A stretch of 64,000 nucleotides of DNA from Rhizoctonia solani (taxonomy: Eukaryota; Basidiomycota; Agaricomycetes; Cantharellales; Ceratobasidiaceae), in the NCBI RefSeq assembly GCF_016906535.1, contig NC_057372.1, positions 2,399,501 to 2,463,500 of the forward strand. Direction: 5' to 3'. The notes beneath the pieces are model-generated. The model worked only from the letters and a program-made list of their open reading frames with translations, searched no databases and was not told where the DNA came from. Shown one piece after another: positions 23,565 to 33,330 of the stretch; position 1 is the stretch's first letter, and every line of letters starts with the position of its first letter. Position numbers and translations under genes: made by a program.

Positions 23565-25067
23565 GGTCAAAATGCGCAATTGATGCGCGCGTGTGGGAGT
23601 GAGTCTTGTCTGGCCCTCTTGCACTCCGGGTGATACCCGCTCTCAGGGGTCCCCCTACGCGTGCGCTCAGAGACCCCAGTCACCCCGATATCCGAGTCAC
23701 ATGCACCCCCTTCATAACACCTCAATCCTATTGCATTCATACAATTCACTTTACCGGGCTCATACGCGCACTCTTACCCGACACTCTCCATCAACAACAA
23801 ATCCGTCCACGTCGACGGCCCGATCTCCGGCCACGCTCACCCACCCAACGCGTGACCCAACGATCGCCGCAAACATTGCCATCTTCCCGAACCTCCCCTT
23901 CCCCCTTCAATCACCAATCACGTTACCCCCCCTCTCTCCAACGCGCTCGACGGAATGTTACCCCTCGGAATTGCAATCAAGCGCCAAATTTCACCATTCG
24001 CAGCGCCTATTTGCCCGCCCATCCCATTTCATTTCATTCCCTTGTTCCTCTGTACCCCATACAAGTCCAATCCGACCCCACCCAAATCTAGCCCCTTTCC
24101 ATTCCCCCCTCCCTCCCCTCATCCAACACGTGTCGCCTCGACGCGTTTGGATCTCACGGTTGTTCAACTCGAATTCTACCCCTACCCGCGCTGACGTGAT
24201 TCACCGGGAAATACCACCGTGTTGTTCCACGGCTTGATCTGGGGGTCCCCCATCAAGACTTTTTCAGTTTCCTCCACTGCGGTTTGTATGCGCACTCGCG
24301 CGCTCTCCAGTACGATCCCCCGTACCGACGTCATTCATAATCAACCGGCCTTGACGTATACTATATCAGACCCGAACTAGATTCCTCGCATCGGCGGCGA
24401 TCTGTAGGTCTAGCCGCGGCCCTCGGACTTGATTAAATTAAACCAGTCCATTCATGGGAGTAGGCGTTGCGCCCGATATTCGACGAGTGTGTGTGTGTGT
24501 CGACAGGCCGTGGGTGATGAGGTGGTTGGTTGTAAACGTCACCGCCGTTGATTCGTCCTCGGAACAAGGTTCCGTATCGCTCAAGGTTATGATGCTGAGC
24601 TCGAAGCGCACCGGTATGGGCCGGTCTCCGGCGTTGTATCTCAAACTCCGGGTACCAAGGTCCGATTGTTTTTAAAATTCGCGCATACATGCGTGTCGAT
24701 CTCCCTCCCCTAGACTATGACCTAGTGTGATTAATCAGATCTTCCCAAAATTACATGTAAAGTTGTTGTGACCTCATAATGCGAGATGCGCAACATTCAT
24801 TTCTGATCGCAAGTTGCTGTCAATTCAAAGGCGCTTGCCGATGGTGGCCAAGGTATGAATTCACAGCGTGACCAGGAGCCTAGGCGTTGTTATATAGCAC
24901 AAATCTCTACCCACCCTCGAATTCGATCGATCTTGGTATCGCGTGACGGAGCCTTCCGAGATCATCGTTACAAGCAAAAAACGATTCATTACAGCAGAGG
25001 GGGTTTAGCTTTTTACATCCTAGGCCTAATTTAATGTGTCCCTCTCGCCTATGCTTCCGGCTACGAC
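23565..25067. other. Intergenic with long pyrimidine tract and short (GT)n
   Basis: About 1.5 kb. From roughly 23600 to 24190 the plus strand is extremely C/T-rich, lying upstream of the Whi5-like gene; this composition opens long plus-strand frames rich in Pro, Ser and Thr that I reject as genes. A short GT dinucleotide run lies at about 24486-24501. A minus-strand frame at 24433-24690 could be the end of something but has no motif or partner exon. Nothing else is recognisable. Confidence 0.4.
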
Positions 25068-25738
25068 TCATGCGCGGGCCTTGCCCTTTCCGGCAGCGAG
25101 CGCCTTGCTCAAGTCGGCAAGTGCATCTCTGCGCTTGTAGCGTGCGTCCTAGGACGGTTAAACGATCAGCTATGTGGCGTTTTCCAATCAACCCAAGCCA
25201 TCATACCTCGATAACATCTACGCAATTAGATTTCCCGTCAGCACACTAAAATCCCGGAATAAATGCACCAGTATAAAACAACTCACCTACGCCCGCATCT
25301 CCGCTAAACTGTGCACTCCACTGAACAAACGTGCTCCCGCGATGTTCACCCGAAGTAATCGGGAACAACCGAATCTGACTCAACACAGACGAATACCCCC
25401 GCGGGGGTTCCGTCTCGATCACAGAGTACGTGATAAAATGATCAATCGCTAAACACCCCCACCCATCCCACCCCAGTCAATTCAAATCGTCCTAGAGCTG
25501 AGACAAGAAGTGAAATACTCACAAGAATGTTCCTCGAGCTTGATAGTCTCGACCGTACCGTCTTTAAACTTCCACTTGGCAGCATCGACCTCGTCTTGGA
25601 CTTTAACGTCCTCGGCGGAATCGATGATGCTCCAGAACTGGGGGATCGACTTGAGCTTGATCAAGTGCCAGACTTCGTCCAGATGGAACGGAATCACCGC
25701 CGACTCGGTGAGGATGTCACAGTTGGGATGCCTGGCAT
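25068..25738 (-). CDS. SRPBCC (Bet v 1/polyketide-cyclase-like) fold protein
   Basis: Start ATG 25738-25736 (MPGIPTVT), stop 25070-25068. The conserved opening is ESAVIPFHLDEVWHLIK followed by LKSIPQFWSIIDSAEDV, the pattern of START-like lipid/ligand-pocket proteins. Later segments are KWKFKDGTVETIKLEEHS, then after an intron AIDHFITYSVIETEPP, then GSTFVQWSAQFSGDAG. A final exon gives KRRDALADLSKALAAGKG, the amphipathic C-terminal helix. These small cytosolic proteins bind hydrophobic ligands; no substrate can be named. The frame from the ATG to the domain requires one missing base near 25715 (GTGACATCC should probably be GTGACCATCC). It diverges from the first arylesterase-like gene. Confidence 0.75.
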
Positions 25739-26089
25739 GGTTGATTATTTGGCGGTTGTTGCGTGGTCGTACGGTACTGGGTTCAGAGATGGATTCGTGA
25801 TCGTACCAAGGTCAAGAGGGCAAGAAGGTCTCTCCACGCGTAACTTGCGTCATTATGATCAGAGATGATATAAATCGCGGTCATGTGACGGGCGAGGGAT
25901 TTGGGATCTCAGGTAATCGATGTGTGGTTTATCGGGCTGAATTGAGCTCAGGGTATGCGTGCGGGTTGCTTTTTTTTCTTTACGTTTCGAAGGCGATACG
26001 TCCGCACACATGCCCGAGGCCGTGAAGAGGGCTGTACATAAGGTGAGAGGGGGCGGTATTGGTTCGTACGTCGACATCGATTTGTCCAT
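25739..26089. promoter_or_regulatory. Divergent intergenic region, SRPBCC gene / arylesterase-like copy 1
   Basis: 351 bp between two divergent start codons, presumably holding both promoters. I see no distinct TATA box, repeat or operator. Confidence 0.3.
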
Positions 26090-27450
26090 ATGCTTGTGCG
26101 CTGGTTATCAATCGCTGTTGCGCTCTTGGTGAGTACGTGTCCTATACCGTATATGTATCTTATTGGCATCCTCAGGCATGGTACGTTTGGAGCCTTAAAC
26201 ATGCGATCGGGGCACAACTTTTGCCTAAGAGGCTCCCTCCGCTTTTCAGTGCGGGTGGAAAATGTAAGCTGATTCAGGAAAAGGAGAGTGGCCAGTTCAA
26301 GTTTTGCGAAGATGGACTTGTTCTTGCCCCAGGTAAGATAAAAAAAATTATTTCCCAGATGTCAGCGATTGAAACGTGGGAATAATATAGGCGTTCTGTA
26401 TTTAGCTGTGATCCCAATCGGCACGAATGGAATACTATAATGGTATGTCGGTCGGTCGATATTTACAGGACTCGTAGTTGAACGTAGTCCCCAGGGCCCA
26501 ATGCTCGATCCCAGTCGTCGTGGCAGTTTATGGGCGCTTCACTACACTTCCACCGCGACCGAAAAGCCCTACCCGCTCAAACTAACCAACTTTCCCATCA
26601 ATGCCGACTTTCACCCGCTCGGCATGGAACTTACACCCCGCGATTCGGCCGGGACGTCTCGGTTGCTGGTCATAAACCACAGGCGTCAAAACACAACCAT
26701 CGAGGTCTTCCGCATACACTTGGAATCGCATTCAGTATCGCTGGCATATGAAACAACGCTCACTCATGCGTCGTTTGTCGCGCCGAACGCTATTGCTGCT
26801 ATATCCCCGACCCAATTCTTCTTGTCACACGACCATTATTTTACGAGACGCATGGCATGGCCTTGGAACAAAATCTTACCGCCGCTCGAGACCTTCTTGG
26901 CCCTCCCATTGAGCAGAGTGGACCTCGTCTCATTTGAGACACGCTCAGGGACACCAAAGGGGTACGTAACGTCCAAACCGTCGCGCGCAACATTGCCTTT
27001 GCAAACGGCGTTGCGGTATCAGACGACGGCTCAACTCTAGCCATCGCATCGACCACACGCGCACAGGTCCAGCTGTACTCCAAAGATGAAACGAGCATTC
27101 GGTTCGTCACCTCTGTACGCGTCCCGTTTAGCGTGGACAACATTGCGTTTGCGGGCGACGAGCTGCTGACAGCTGGACACCCCTATCTTCCAGAATTCAT
27201 GGCGCTCGTAAAACGGAAATCGAACCGCGCGCCAAGCTATGTGTCTGCCATTGCTCCGAGTCTGCAGGCTGGACTTGGAAAGTCTTGGCTGACTCGTGTA
27301 TCGGCCGGGGCTAATGTCACGACTCGATTTATGAGTGACGGATCGTTTTTGGGTACGAGCTCTGGGGCGTTTGCGGATTTAGAGATGCAGACGATGTTTG
27401 TTGTTGCTCTGTACGGATCTGGTGTCGCTAAATGTGGCCGCTTGTCGTAA
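26090..27450 (+). CDS. SMP-30/arylesterase-like beta-propeller protein, copy 1 (two frame breaks)
   Basis: Exons are 26090-26128, 26176-26332, 26391-26442 and 26495-27450. Exon 1 encodes a hydrophobic N-terminus (MLVRWLSIAVALL), a signal anchor. The body has paraoxonase/SMP-30 features: LLVINHRR then TIEVF, FVAPNAIAAIS, FFLSHDHYFTRRM, ANGVAVSDDGSTLAIAST and FSVDNIAFAGDELLTAGHP. The family folds as a six-bladed calcium-dependent propeller with lactonase or arylesterase activity. The conserved Asn and Asp positions are present, but the substrate is unknown. Comparison with the adjacent copy shows one T missing from 26401-26403 (before FSCDPNRHEWN) and one G missing from 26959-26962 (before VRNVQTVARN). 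The reading is otherwise parallel to copy 2, with the same exon phases and the same 39-nt first exon. Confidence 0.8.
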
Positions 27451-27782
27451 ATAACGAACTGTTACTGATAGAATGTCTCTTTGAAATGAAGCATTCTGTA
27501 GTATATCTTGGGTTGCCTGTGAATCATGTGAGGAAATCCCTAATGTAGATATATGCGCTCATATAATACATGGATTCTCAAATACGAGCTCCTGAGCTGG
27601 ACCGATTCGCAATGACCGCTAGCTGGGTTACCTCAGAGCGCTTGATTTTTAAAAAATTCTTCTTGCTCTGTGTTGGCGAATATCGATAACCGATATTGAG
27701 GCAGCGGCTAGGGGCGCACACCAAAACTAGCGCCGCTGATCAACATGTACAGTAACTCACACGTCCATCTTGGCCTACCCAC
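27451..27782. other. Spacer between the two arylesterase-like copies
   Basis: 332 bp, presumably the 3' end of copy 1 and the promoter of copy 2. No gene or repeat is visible. Confidence 0.4.
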
Positions 27783-29149
27783 ATGCTCGTATACGGGTCG
27801 TCAATAATTGCTATAGTGCTGGTTAGCTGGTCACTTTATTCTACAAGCACACCTACATCTCACACCACCCTTGAAAGGCATATTCCTTGTGGAATCTCAA
27901 ACACACAATACAAGCACAGTTTGTTCCTAAAAACCTACCTCCATTTTTCAATGCTGGTGGAAGTTGCGAACTGATCCGAGAGAAGGAAGTAGACAATCGG
28001 TTCAAGTTTTGCGAAGATGGGGTGATCCTAGCACCAGGTGTGCCGCGATCCTGACATCTGCTAATCAGTCATTGATATACTGTTACCACAAGGTATTGCC
28101 ATCTTCAGCTGTGATCTGGGCCGCTACGAATGGAATACTGCAATGGTAGGTTGGATCGATATGGTGATGGTATCACGGACCGACTAGATTGGTAGGGCCC
28201 AATGAATGAAACCAGTCGCGGTGGCGGCTTATGGGCGCTTCATTACACATCGGCAACGACTGAAAAGCCATATCCCCTCGAACTAACTAGCTTCCCCGGC
28301 GATGCTGATATGGGATTCCACCCGCTTGGCATTGATACGCCCAGTGATTCATCCGGGACGCCATCTCGGCTGCTGGTCATAAATCATGGACGCCACAAAC
28401 CAACCGTTGAAGTCTTTCACGTAAAGCTCGAGTGCGGCCTCGTAGCTCTCACATACGAAACGACGTTAACGCATCCTTCCTTCGTCGCGCCTAATGCTAT
28501 AGCCGCTGTATCTTTCGATTCATTCTTCCTATCTCACGATCACTATTTTACGAATCGCATGCGATGGCCTCTAAACACCATATTGCCATGGCTGGAGACC
28601 TTCTTGTTGCTTCCTTTGGGTAAAGTGGATTTAATCTCGTTCGAAGCGCTTCCGGGCGCGGGTGTACGTAAGGTTCAAACGGTGGCGCGCAATATTGTAT
28701 GCGCAAATGGCGTTGCGGTGTCGGCTGATGGCTCTACGTTGGCTGTCGCATCGACTGCTCGTGCCGAAGTACTGATCTATTCAAAGGACACAACGACCGT
28801 CAAATTCATTACTTCAATACGTGTTCCGTTCGGAGTGGACAATCTAGCGTTTGCTGGTGACCAGCTGCTGGCTGCAGGTCACCCTTATGCCCCAGAGCTT
28901 ATGGCGCTTATGAAAAATAAATCGAGTCGCGCGCCAAGCTATGTGTCTGCAATCTCCCCCCAATCAGCCAATCAGACACAGTCTTGGCTGACTCGGATAC
29001 TAGTTGGTGCCAACCTCACGACCGTATTCATGAGTGACGGTTCATTTTTGAGCGCGAGCTCCGGGGCATCTGTCGACTTGGAAATGAGAATAATGTTTGT
29101 TGTTGCCTTGTATGGGTCGGGTGTTGCCAAATGTAACTATACACTGTAA
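27783..29149 (+). CDS. SMP-30/arylesterase-like beta-propeller protein, copy 2 (intact)
   Basis: Exons are 27783-27821, 27878-28037, 28093-28145 and 28196-29149. The first encodes a hydrophobic anchor (MLVYGSSIIAIVL). The joined protein reads AYSLWNLKHTIQAQFVPKNL, then KFCEDGVILAPGIAIFSCDL, RYEWNTAM, then GLWALHYTS. Propeller landmarks are LLVINHGRHKPTVEVF, PSFVAPNAIAAV, SFFLSHDHYFTNRM, CANGVAVSADGSTLAVAST and VDNLAFAGDQLLAAGHPYAP. It ends with an intact C-terminus (FVVALYGSGVAKC). The protein is homologous to copy 1 along its whole length and no base need be added. Likely a membrane-anchored or secreted lactonase/arylesterase-type enzyme; the substrate cannot be told. The pair arose by tandem duplication, inferred from order, strand and identical exon structure. 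Confidence 0.85.
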
Positions 29150-29457
29150 ATCGAAGCTTCTATACGTGTGTGACCAATGAGTTCCGTGGGTGATCAGCGT
29201 GGCTATGCCCTGAAATTTGTCCCTGAGAAGCACGTGTCCCTCTCCCGAGCTCGGCAACCAGAAGCAGCGTCTATATTGTGTCTCAACCTCGTCTGTTGTC
29301 TCAGGCTCGTTTTGCTCTTGAACTCCTTCCCTTGATTGCTCGAACTTACTGTCTTTACACACCCCTACGCTCTGTACTACTCACTCTTTCTGATACCTCG
29401 AGTGCTGAACACCCATCTGTTTTATCTGCGTTGTAGCATCAAATCGACTCATTAACC
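29150..29457. promoter_or_regulatory. Promoter region of the GPI-anchored protein gene
   Basis: 308 bp. The stretch upstream of the ATG at 29458 is pyrimidine-rich (about 29310-29450), as is usual before highly expressed fungal genes. It also holds the 3' end of arylesterase-like copy 2. Confidence 0.35.
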
Positions 29458-30341
29458 ATGTTTACTAAGCCTTTCGCCCTTATTTTTGCTGCCTCCACTG
29501 CTTTGTCGGTTTATGGACTCAACGTCGGCACTCCTGCGGAGCTCACTCAGGTTGGTAACCATGACACTATGTACAAATAGCACAGCTCTGATCCTATTCG
29601 TTAAGTGCGGTACTGTCGAGGTTAAATGGTCCGGAAAAAATGCACCTTTTATCTTTTCGGTTCTTCCTAGCTGTGAATCTAACTCTGATGACCCATTGTA
29701 AGTTAAATAAAAGCAAGGATCAAGATGAAACTAAACTTGTCATATAGGATGGAGGTTACTGGCATCAATACCACTTCCTACAAATGGACCGTTAATGTGC
29801 CATCGTCTACCGGTGCAATCGCCTTTGCCATTACTGATAATAAAGGAAATGAAGCATACACCGACGAGGCAAGTGCATGGATAGCACCTTAAAGCACTAA
29901 ATTCAATGCTAACTTGACATAATTATAGGTGAACATCAAGAACAGTGATAACGCCGCTTGTCTCTCGGCAACCTCTACTGGCGTTGTTTCAATTACTGGT
30001 GCGTCTTCCGCTACCAACCGTGCTACGACCAATACTTCACCTTTCCCAGACACACAGTAAGATTTTTAATTTCAACAATATTACATTCGTGTTCTAACAT
30101 TAGCTTTGCTTTCAGTTCGACAACTCCTACTACTCTGCCAGCGGATTCGACTTCGGTTCCTCCTGCACCTATCAACCCTGGAGCCAGCCTTAACACTGGT
30201 GCTAGTACTGGGTCTGAAGGCAGCTCAGCTTCATCGGAGAGTACTCAACCCAACGGCGCTACAATTTCTACTGTACCGGCATTTGCTGGCGTGATCGGAT
30301 TCGCATCTGCTTTGCTTGTATTCCAAGCCGCGCTTCCTTAA
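29458..30341 (+). CDS. GPI-anchored Ser/Thr-rich wall protein, Kre9/Knh1-type domain
   Basis: Exons are 29458-29550, 29606-29697, 29748-29868, 29929-30056 and 30116-30341. Exon 1 encodes a signal peptide (MFTKPFALIFAASTALSVYG). The mature part opens LNVGTPAELTQCGTVEVKW and continues SVLPSCES, MEVTGINTTSYKWTVNV, AIAFAITDNKGNEAYTDE and VNIKNSDNAACL, the pattern of the Ser-Thr-rich GPI-anchored (Kre9/Knh1-like N-terminal) domain. A Ser/Thr/Pro-rich stalk follows. The end is a hydrophobic tail (VPAFAGVIGFASALLVFQAA) preceded by small residues, as for GPI attachment. It should sit at the plasma membrane or cell wall. The third intron (29869-29928) starts with GC rather than GT; no GT nearby keeps the frame. 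Confidence 0.8.
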
Positions 30342-30718
30342 ACCTCTCCTCTTGGCTTTTCCGCGGCTTGGCAAGTGGTTACTTTGTCTGGGCGTTGGGC
30401 CGTTACTCCCTTCTTTATGTATGGCACTTTTGCCCGGTAGCTTTCTCAGAAGATTTAACTAGCCCAACTGTGTTGTGGCCATGATTCATAGACTGGATTC
30501 TATGTATTATTTTTGATACCCATTTACTCTTTTCTTTTGGGTTCCTGTTTCACTAGCTGTGAAATTAGTAGTGCGCAATGAAATTATTTGTCTCCCATAC
30601 CAAATGTGAGGCTTAGTTGAGTACAGTTTAGTCTAATGTATGCAGTGACCCTCAATCTACTATGAAATTCATATAAAAATACTTCAAGTATTCGAATAGT
30701 CCATTCCGCGTACGCATA
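30342..30718. other. Spacer between convergent genes
   Basis: 377 bp between the stop codons of the GPI-protein gene (plus) and the first CHFR-like gene (minus). It should hold both 3' UTRs. No feature is recognised. Confidence 0.4.
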
Positions 30719-32726
30719 TCAATCCCAGCACAAGATCTCATACCGATCCCTAAAATACCACTCAGACCCATTCCATGTAATGGCAGCGTGGCCCATAGAT
30801 CGAGAAGTATAGCCAGGAATTCTTTGGCCCCGCCACCAAACCGCACAGTGGAATAATTGTTGATCAGCCAGTTGACCGCCCAGTACAGGACGGCACCCAG
30901 CCGGAATGGCACCATTGGAAGTGCGCACCCAATGCATGTTTCGTGTATCCAGCAGGACCTGAACTACCCCGCTGTGTGTGTGTTCGCTGCCAGATGCGCC
31001 GTAGTAAACTGAAACAGGCGACTCGTGCCATAGTGTAACTTTTCCCGGAATGGTCGAGCCACCCCGACAAACTGAGGAGCACAGAAAAACGGGCTCCTTT
31101 CCTTTATCGCGAAAAATAATTTGGGATAGACTAAAATCGGGGAAACTATGATCCAGGTCATCGCTATTGGCTACATAGCGATCTCCTCTCTCAGATATAT
31201 CACCCGTGTGATGACCCCTATCATCTGTCTGTGCGCTTGGACGGCAAATATGATTGAAGGCGCGTGCATGAGCTTGATCGCGTCGAACAATACCACACTC
31301 GACACCATTTCCACAATCAGGTCGTGAAAGTATGTCAACTAGCCATCGATGTCAGTGCCGTCAAACGATGCTAGAGGTATATCACGCACAAGGAAGGCCT
31401 CCCTCGGGCCGTTTGACTAGCCACCACTCAAATATGTTGGCTTCCACCAGTTCGGATGCACAATTGATGCACACCATGTCATCTTGATTCACGGTACTTG
31501 ATTGGGAAGGAGCGAAAGGATGACCATGCCAACGAGCTCGTTGTAGATTCGATCGATGGAAGGATAGGAATTCGTGCAGAAGTTGTTGTAGGTTCCAGTT
31601 GCGCTGTCGAACATATGATGCAAAGAGTCCACGCTCATAGTGACTCGCCCCAAATGCGTGAGTGAGGCGTAGGCCCCATCCTTCTGGAAAGGTTACGTCT
31701 ATGGTGATATCGTTCAGGAAATGTTGTTTTGTAGTCGAGCAGACTCACCTCTTAATCGGGTTAGCTGAAATGCTTCATCGCCAGCTCGGGCCTCCTGGCA
31801 CCTTCGCCCAAGTTCGGAGCAGCTCACTTGGCTACAGACCACACCTGCCATTTTGCTATATGCGCAAGTTACACTCAGGAATATAAAGAAACTCACAACT
31901 TGAGTTTGGGATATCGTTTCGAATAGGTAGGAATCGGGTGCACTTAGCGCAGATTGTGTGTCCGAGTGATATCGTGTGTTGTTCAGCCCTTGTAATTGGC
32001 GGAGGACATGGTCGAGGGCAGACATATCCAGAACCATTATTCGGATTACAAAAAGGACAATTTCCACCCCACCTTGAATACGGACATGTTAAAATTCTGA
32101 GATAGGTAAATCAGGTAATGCCCACATTTGCGTTCTACCAGCACCTTCCGAAAATACATCTCCAGATAGTGGGGGCGCCATATTGGGTTCATGCGAACCA
32201 GTTTCTGTGGGAGGTACACGGACACGCAATACAACCCGTTCTGGGCTTGGACTACGGCTCTCTTGCCGTTGGCGGCTGATTGCATCTCGACCTGGTCTGT
32301 ACCTCTCACGCATATTGGCCACCTCTTCAGATGTCCTTGCAGTGACCAAACCCGAGTTTGGAGCAATTGACTGGAATGCTTCCACAATGGCAGCTGTATG
32401 GTGGCTATCTCGGGTACCGCGAACTCGCTCTCTACACTGGTGGCATGTGGAAGACCTAATAATGACATGAGACCCCTGTGATAGACTAAGTCATCATTTC
32501 TTACTGCTCTAGCCACTCCTTTGCACATGAACCACAAGCAAGATGTAGACAATCCAACAAAGCGACTGGATCTACGTAAAGCTCCATACAAATTCCTGAT
32601 GGAGATTAGGAAATTATTAATACGGAACGATAGAGATCACATACCACAAGTAACTAATGGACGGAGTAATTCCTCCGCGTTAGAACCATTAGCGGCCAGT
32701 CTGGAAGGATTTCTAAAATCTGCCAT
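30719..32726 (-). CDS. CHFR-like RING E3 ubiquitin ligase with PBZ and DM9-like tail, copy A
   Basis: Start ATG 32726-32724, stop 30721-30719. The RING is built over introns: VTCG + ICMELYVDPVALLDCLHLAC, then GSCAKEW, then STCHQCRERVRGTRDSHH. All eight ligands are present (C-x2-C, C-x-H-x2-C-x2-C, C-x2-C). IVEAFQSIAPNSG follows, matching the segment after the RING in CHFR. Next come Cys pairs (CPFCNPNNGSGYVCPRPC, ICAKC, VVCSQVSC), LTHAFGASHYERGLFASYVR and VCINCASELVEANIFEWW, parallel to the CHFR Cys-rich region. The PBZ finger lies at about 31248-31322 (DCGNGVEC, then HARAFNHIC). The last 150 residues match the DM9-like tails of copies B and C. The FHA domain of CHFR is absent. The frame is intact. 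Most diverged of the three. Confidence 0.82.
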
Positions 32727-33330
32727 CTGGTCTAAGTGCTCACAGCGACAAGGCTAAGCTTCGATAGAAAAAAGTTCAACAGGAGCGGCCACAAGGTGCT
32801 GTATGATCGTCAGTTTGGTGAGTAGAGATGGTGGTTAGTTAACAACGAGGCAACATGAGGTCTATAATGTACATGAGAGGGTCACGGGTTCTCAACTATG
32901 GTATAACATAATCCCTAAGAATGGCTATAACATAAGACCACATGTTAACACATGCCAGCTGCAGCACAGTTTGTATCAATCTGAAGGTGAGCCTTAAATT
33001 TTATGAAGTAAGAGATATACCCTTGGCCAATGCCCAAAAGCGCGTGTCACGTGGATATCGTGACTAGACTGGGAAACTGTGTTTTAGTATAGTAGCAAGC
33101 AGCATGTATGCGCAGGCAAACTTGTTGAATCCCATAAAATGGTCAATAACACGAAAATAGAAGTTATGAGTACTTTGATAATCACACCATTAAGTGCCAT
33201 TTCTTAAGCAAGAAGCACGCATACATTAAGTTGGAAAAAGTATGTTTTGTACGTTTTTATTCATGTTTCATGGGTATTTGGTACAACTACTTTATTGGCT
33301 CAAGAAGTAACTACGGTATGTATGTCATGC
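32727..33330. other. Spacer between CHFR-like copies A and B
   Basis: 604 bp of AT-rich sequence, holding the promoter of copy A and the 3' end of copy B. No open frame or repeat of note. Confidence 0.4.

Noticed and set aside
23593..24237. 214-codon plus-strand Pro/Ser/Thr-rich frame
   Set aside because: Produced by the pyrimidine tract, which rarely contains stops in any frame; no motif, no splice partner.
24486..24501. (GT)n run as part of a coding region
   Set aside because: Short dinucleotide repeat; the surrounding minus-strand frames lack motifs and splice partners.
29869..29928. Retained exon extension in place of the GC-AG intron
   Set aside because: Reading through meets a TAA within 24 nt and loses the conserved VNIKNSDN segment.
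32046..32591. 181-codon minus-strand frame in CHFR-like copy A
   Set aside because: It runs through introns and in a frame other than the one giving the RING CHQC and post-RING segment.
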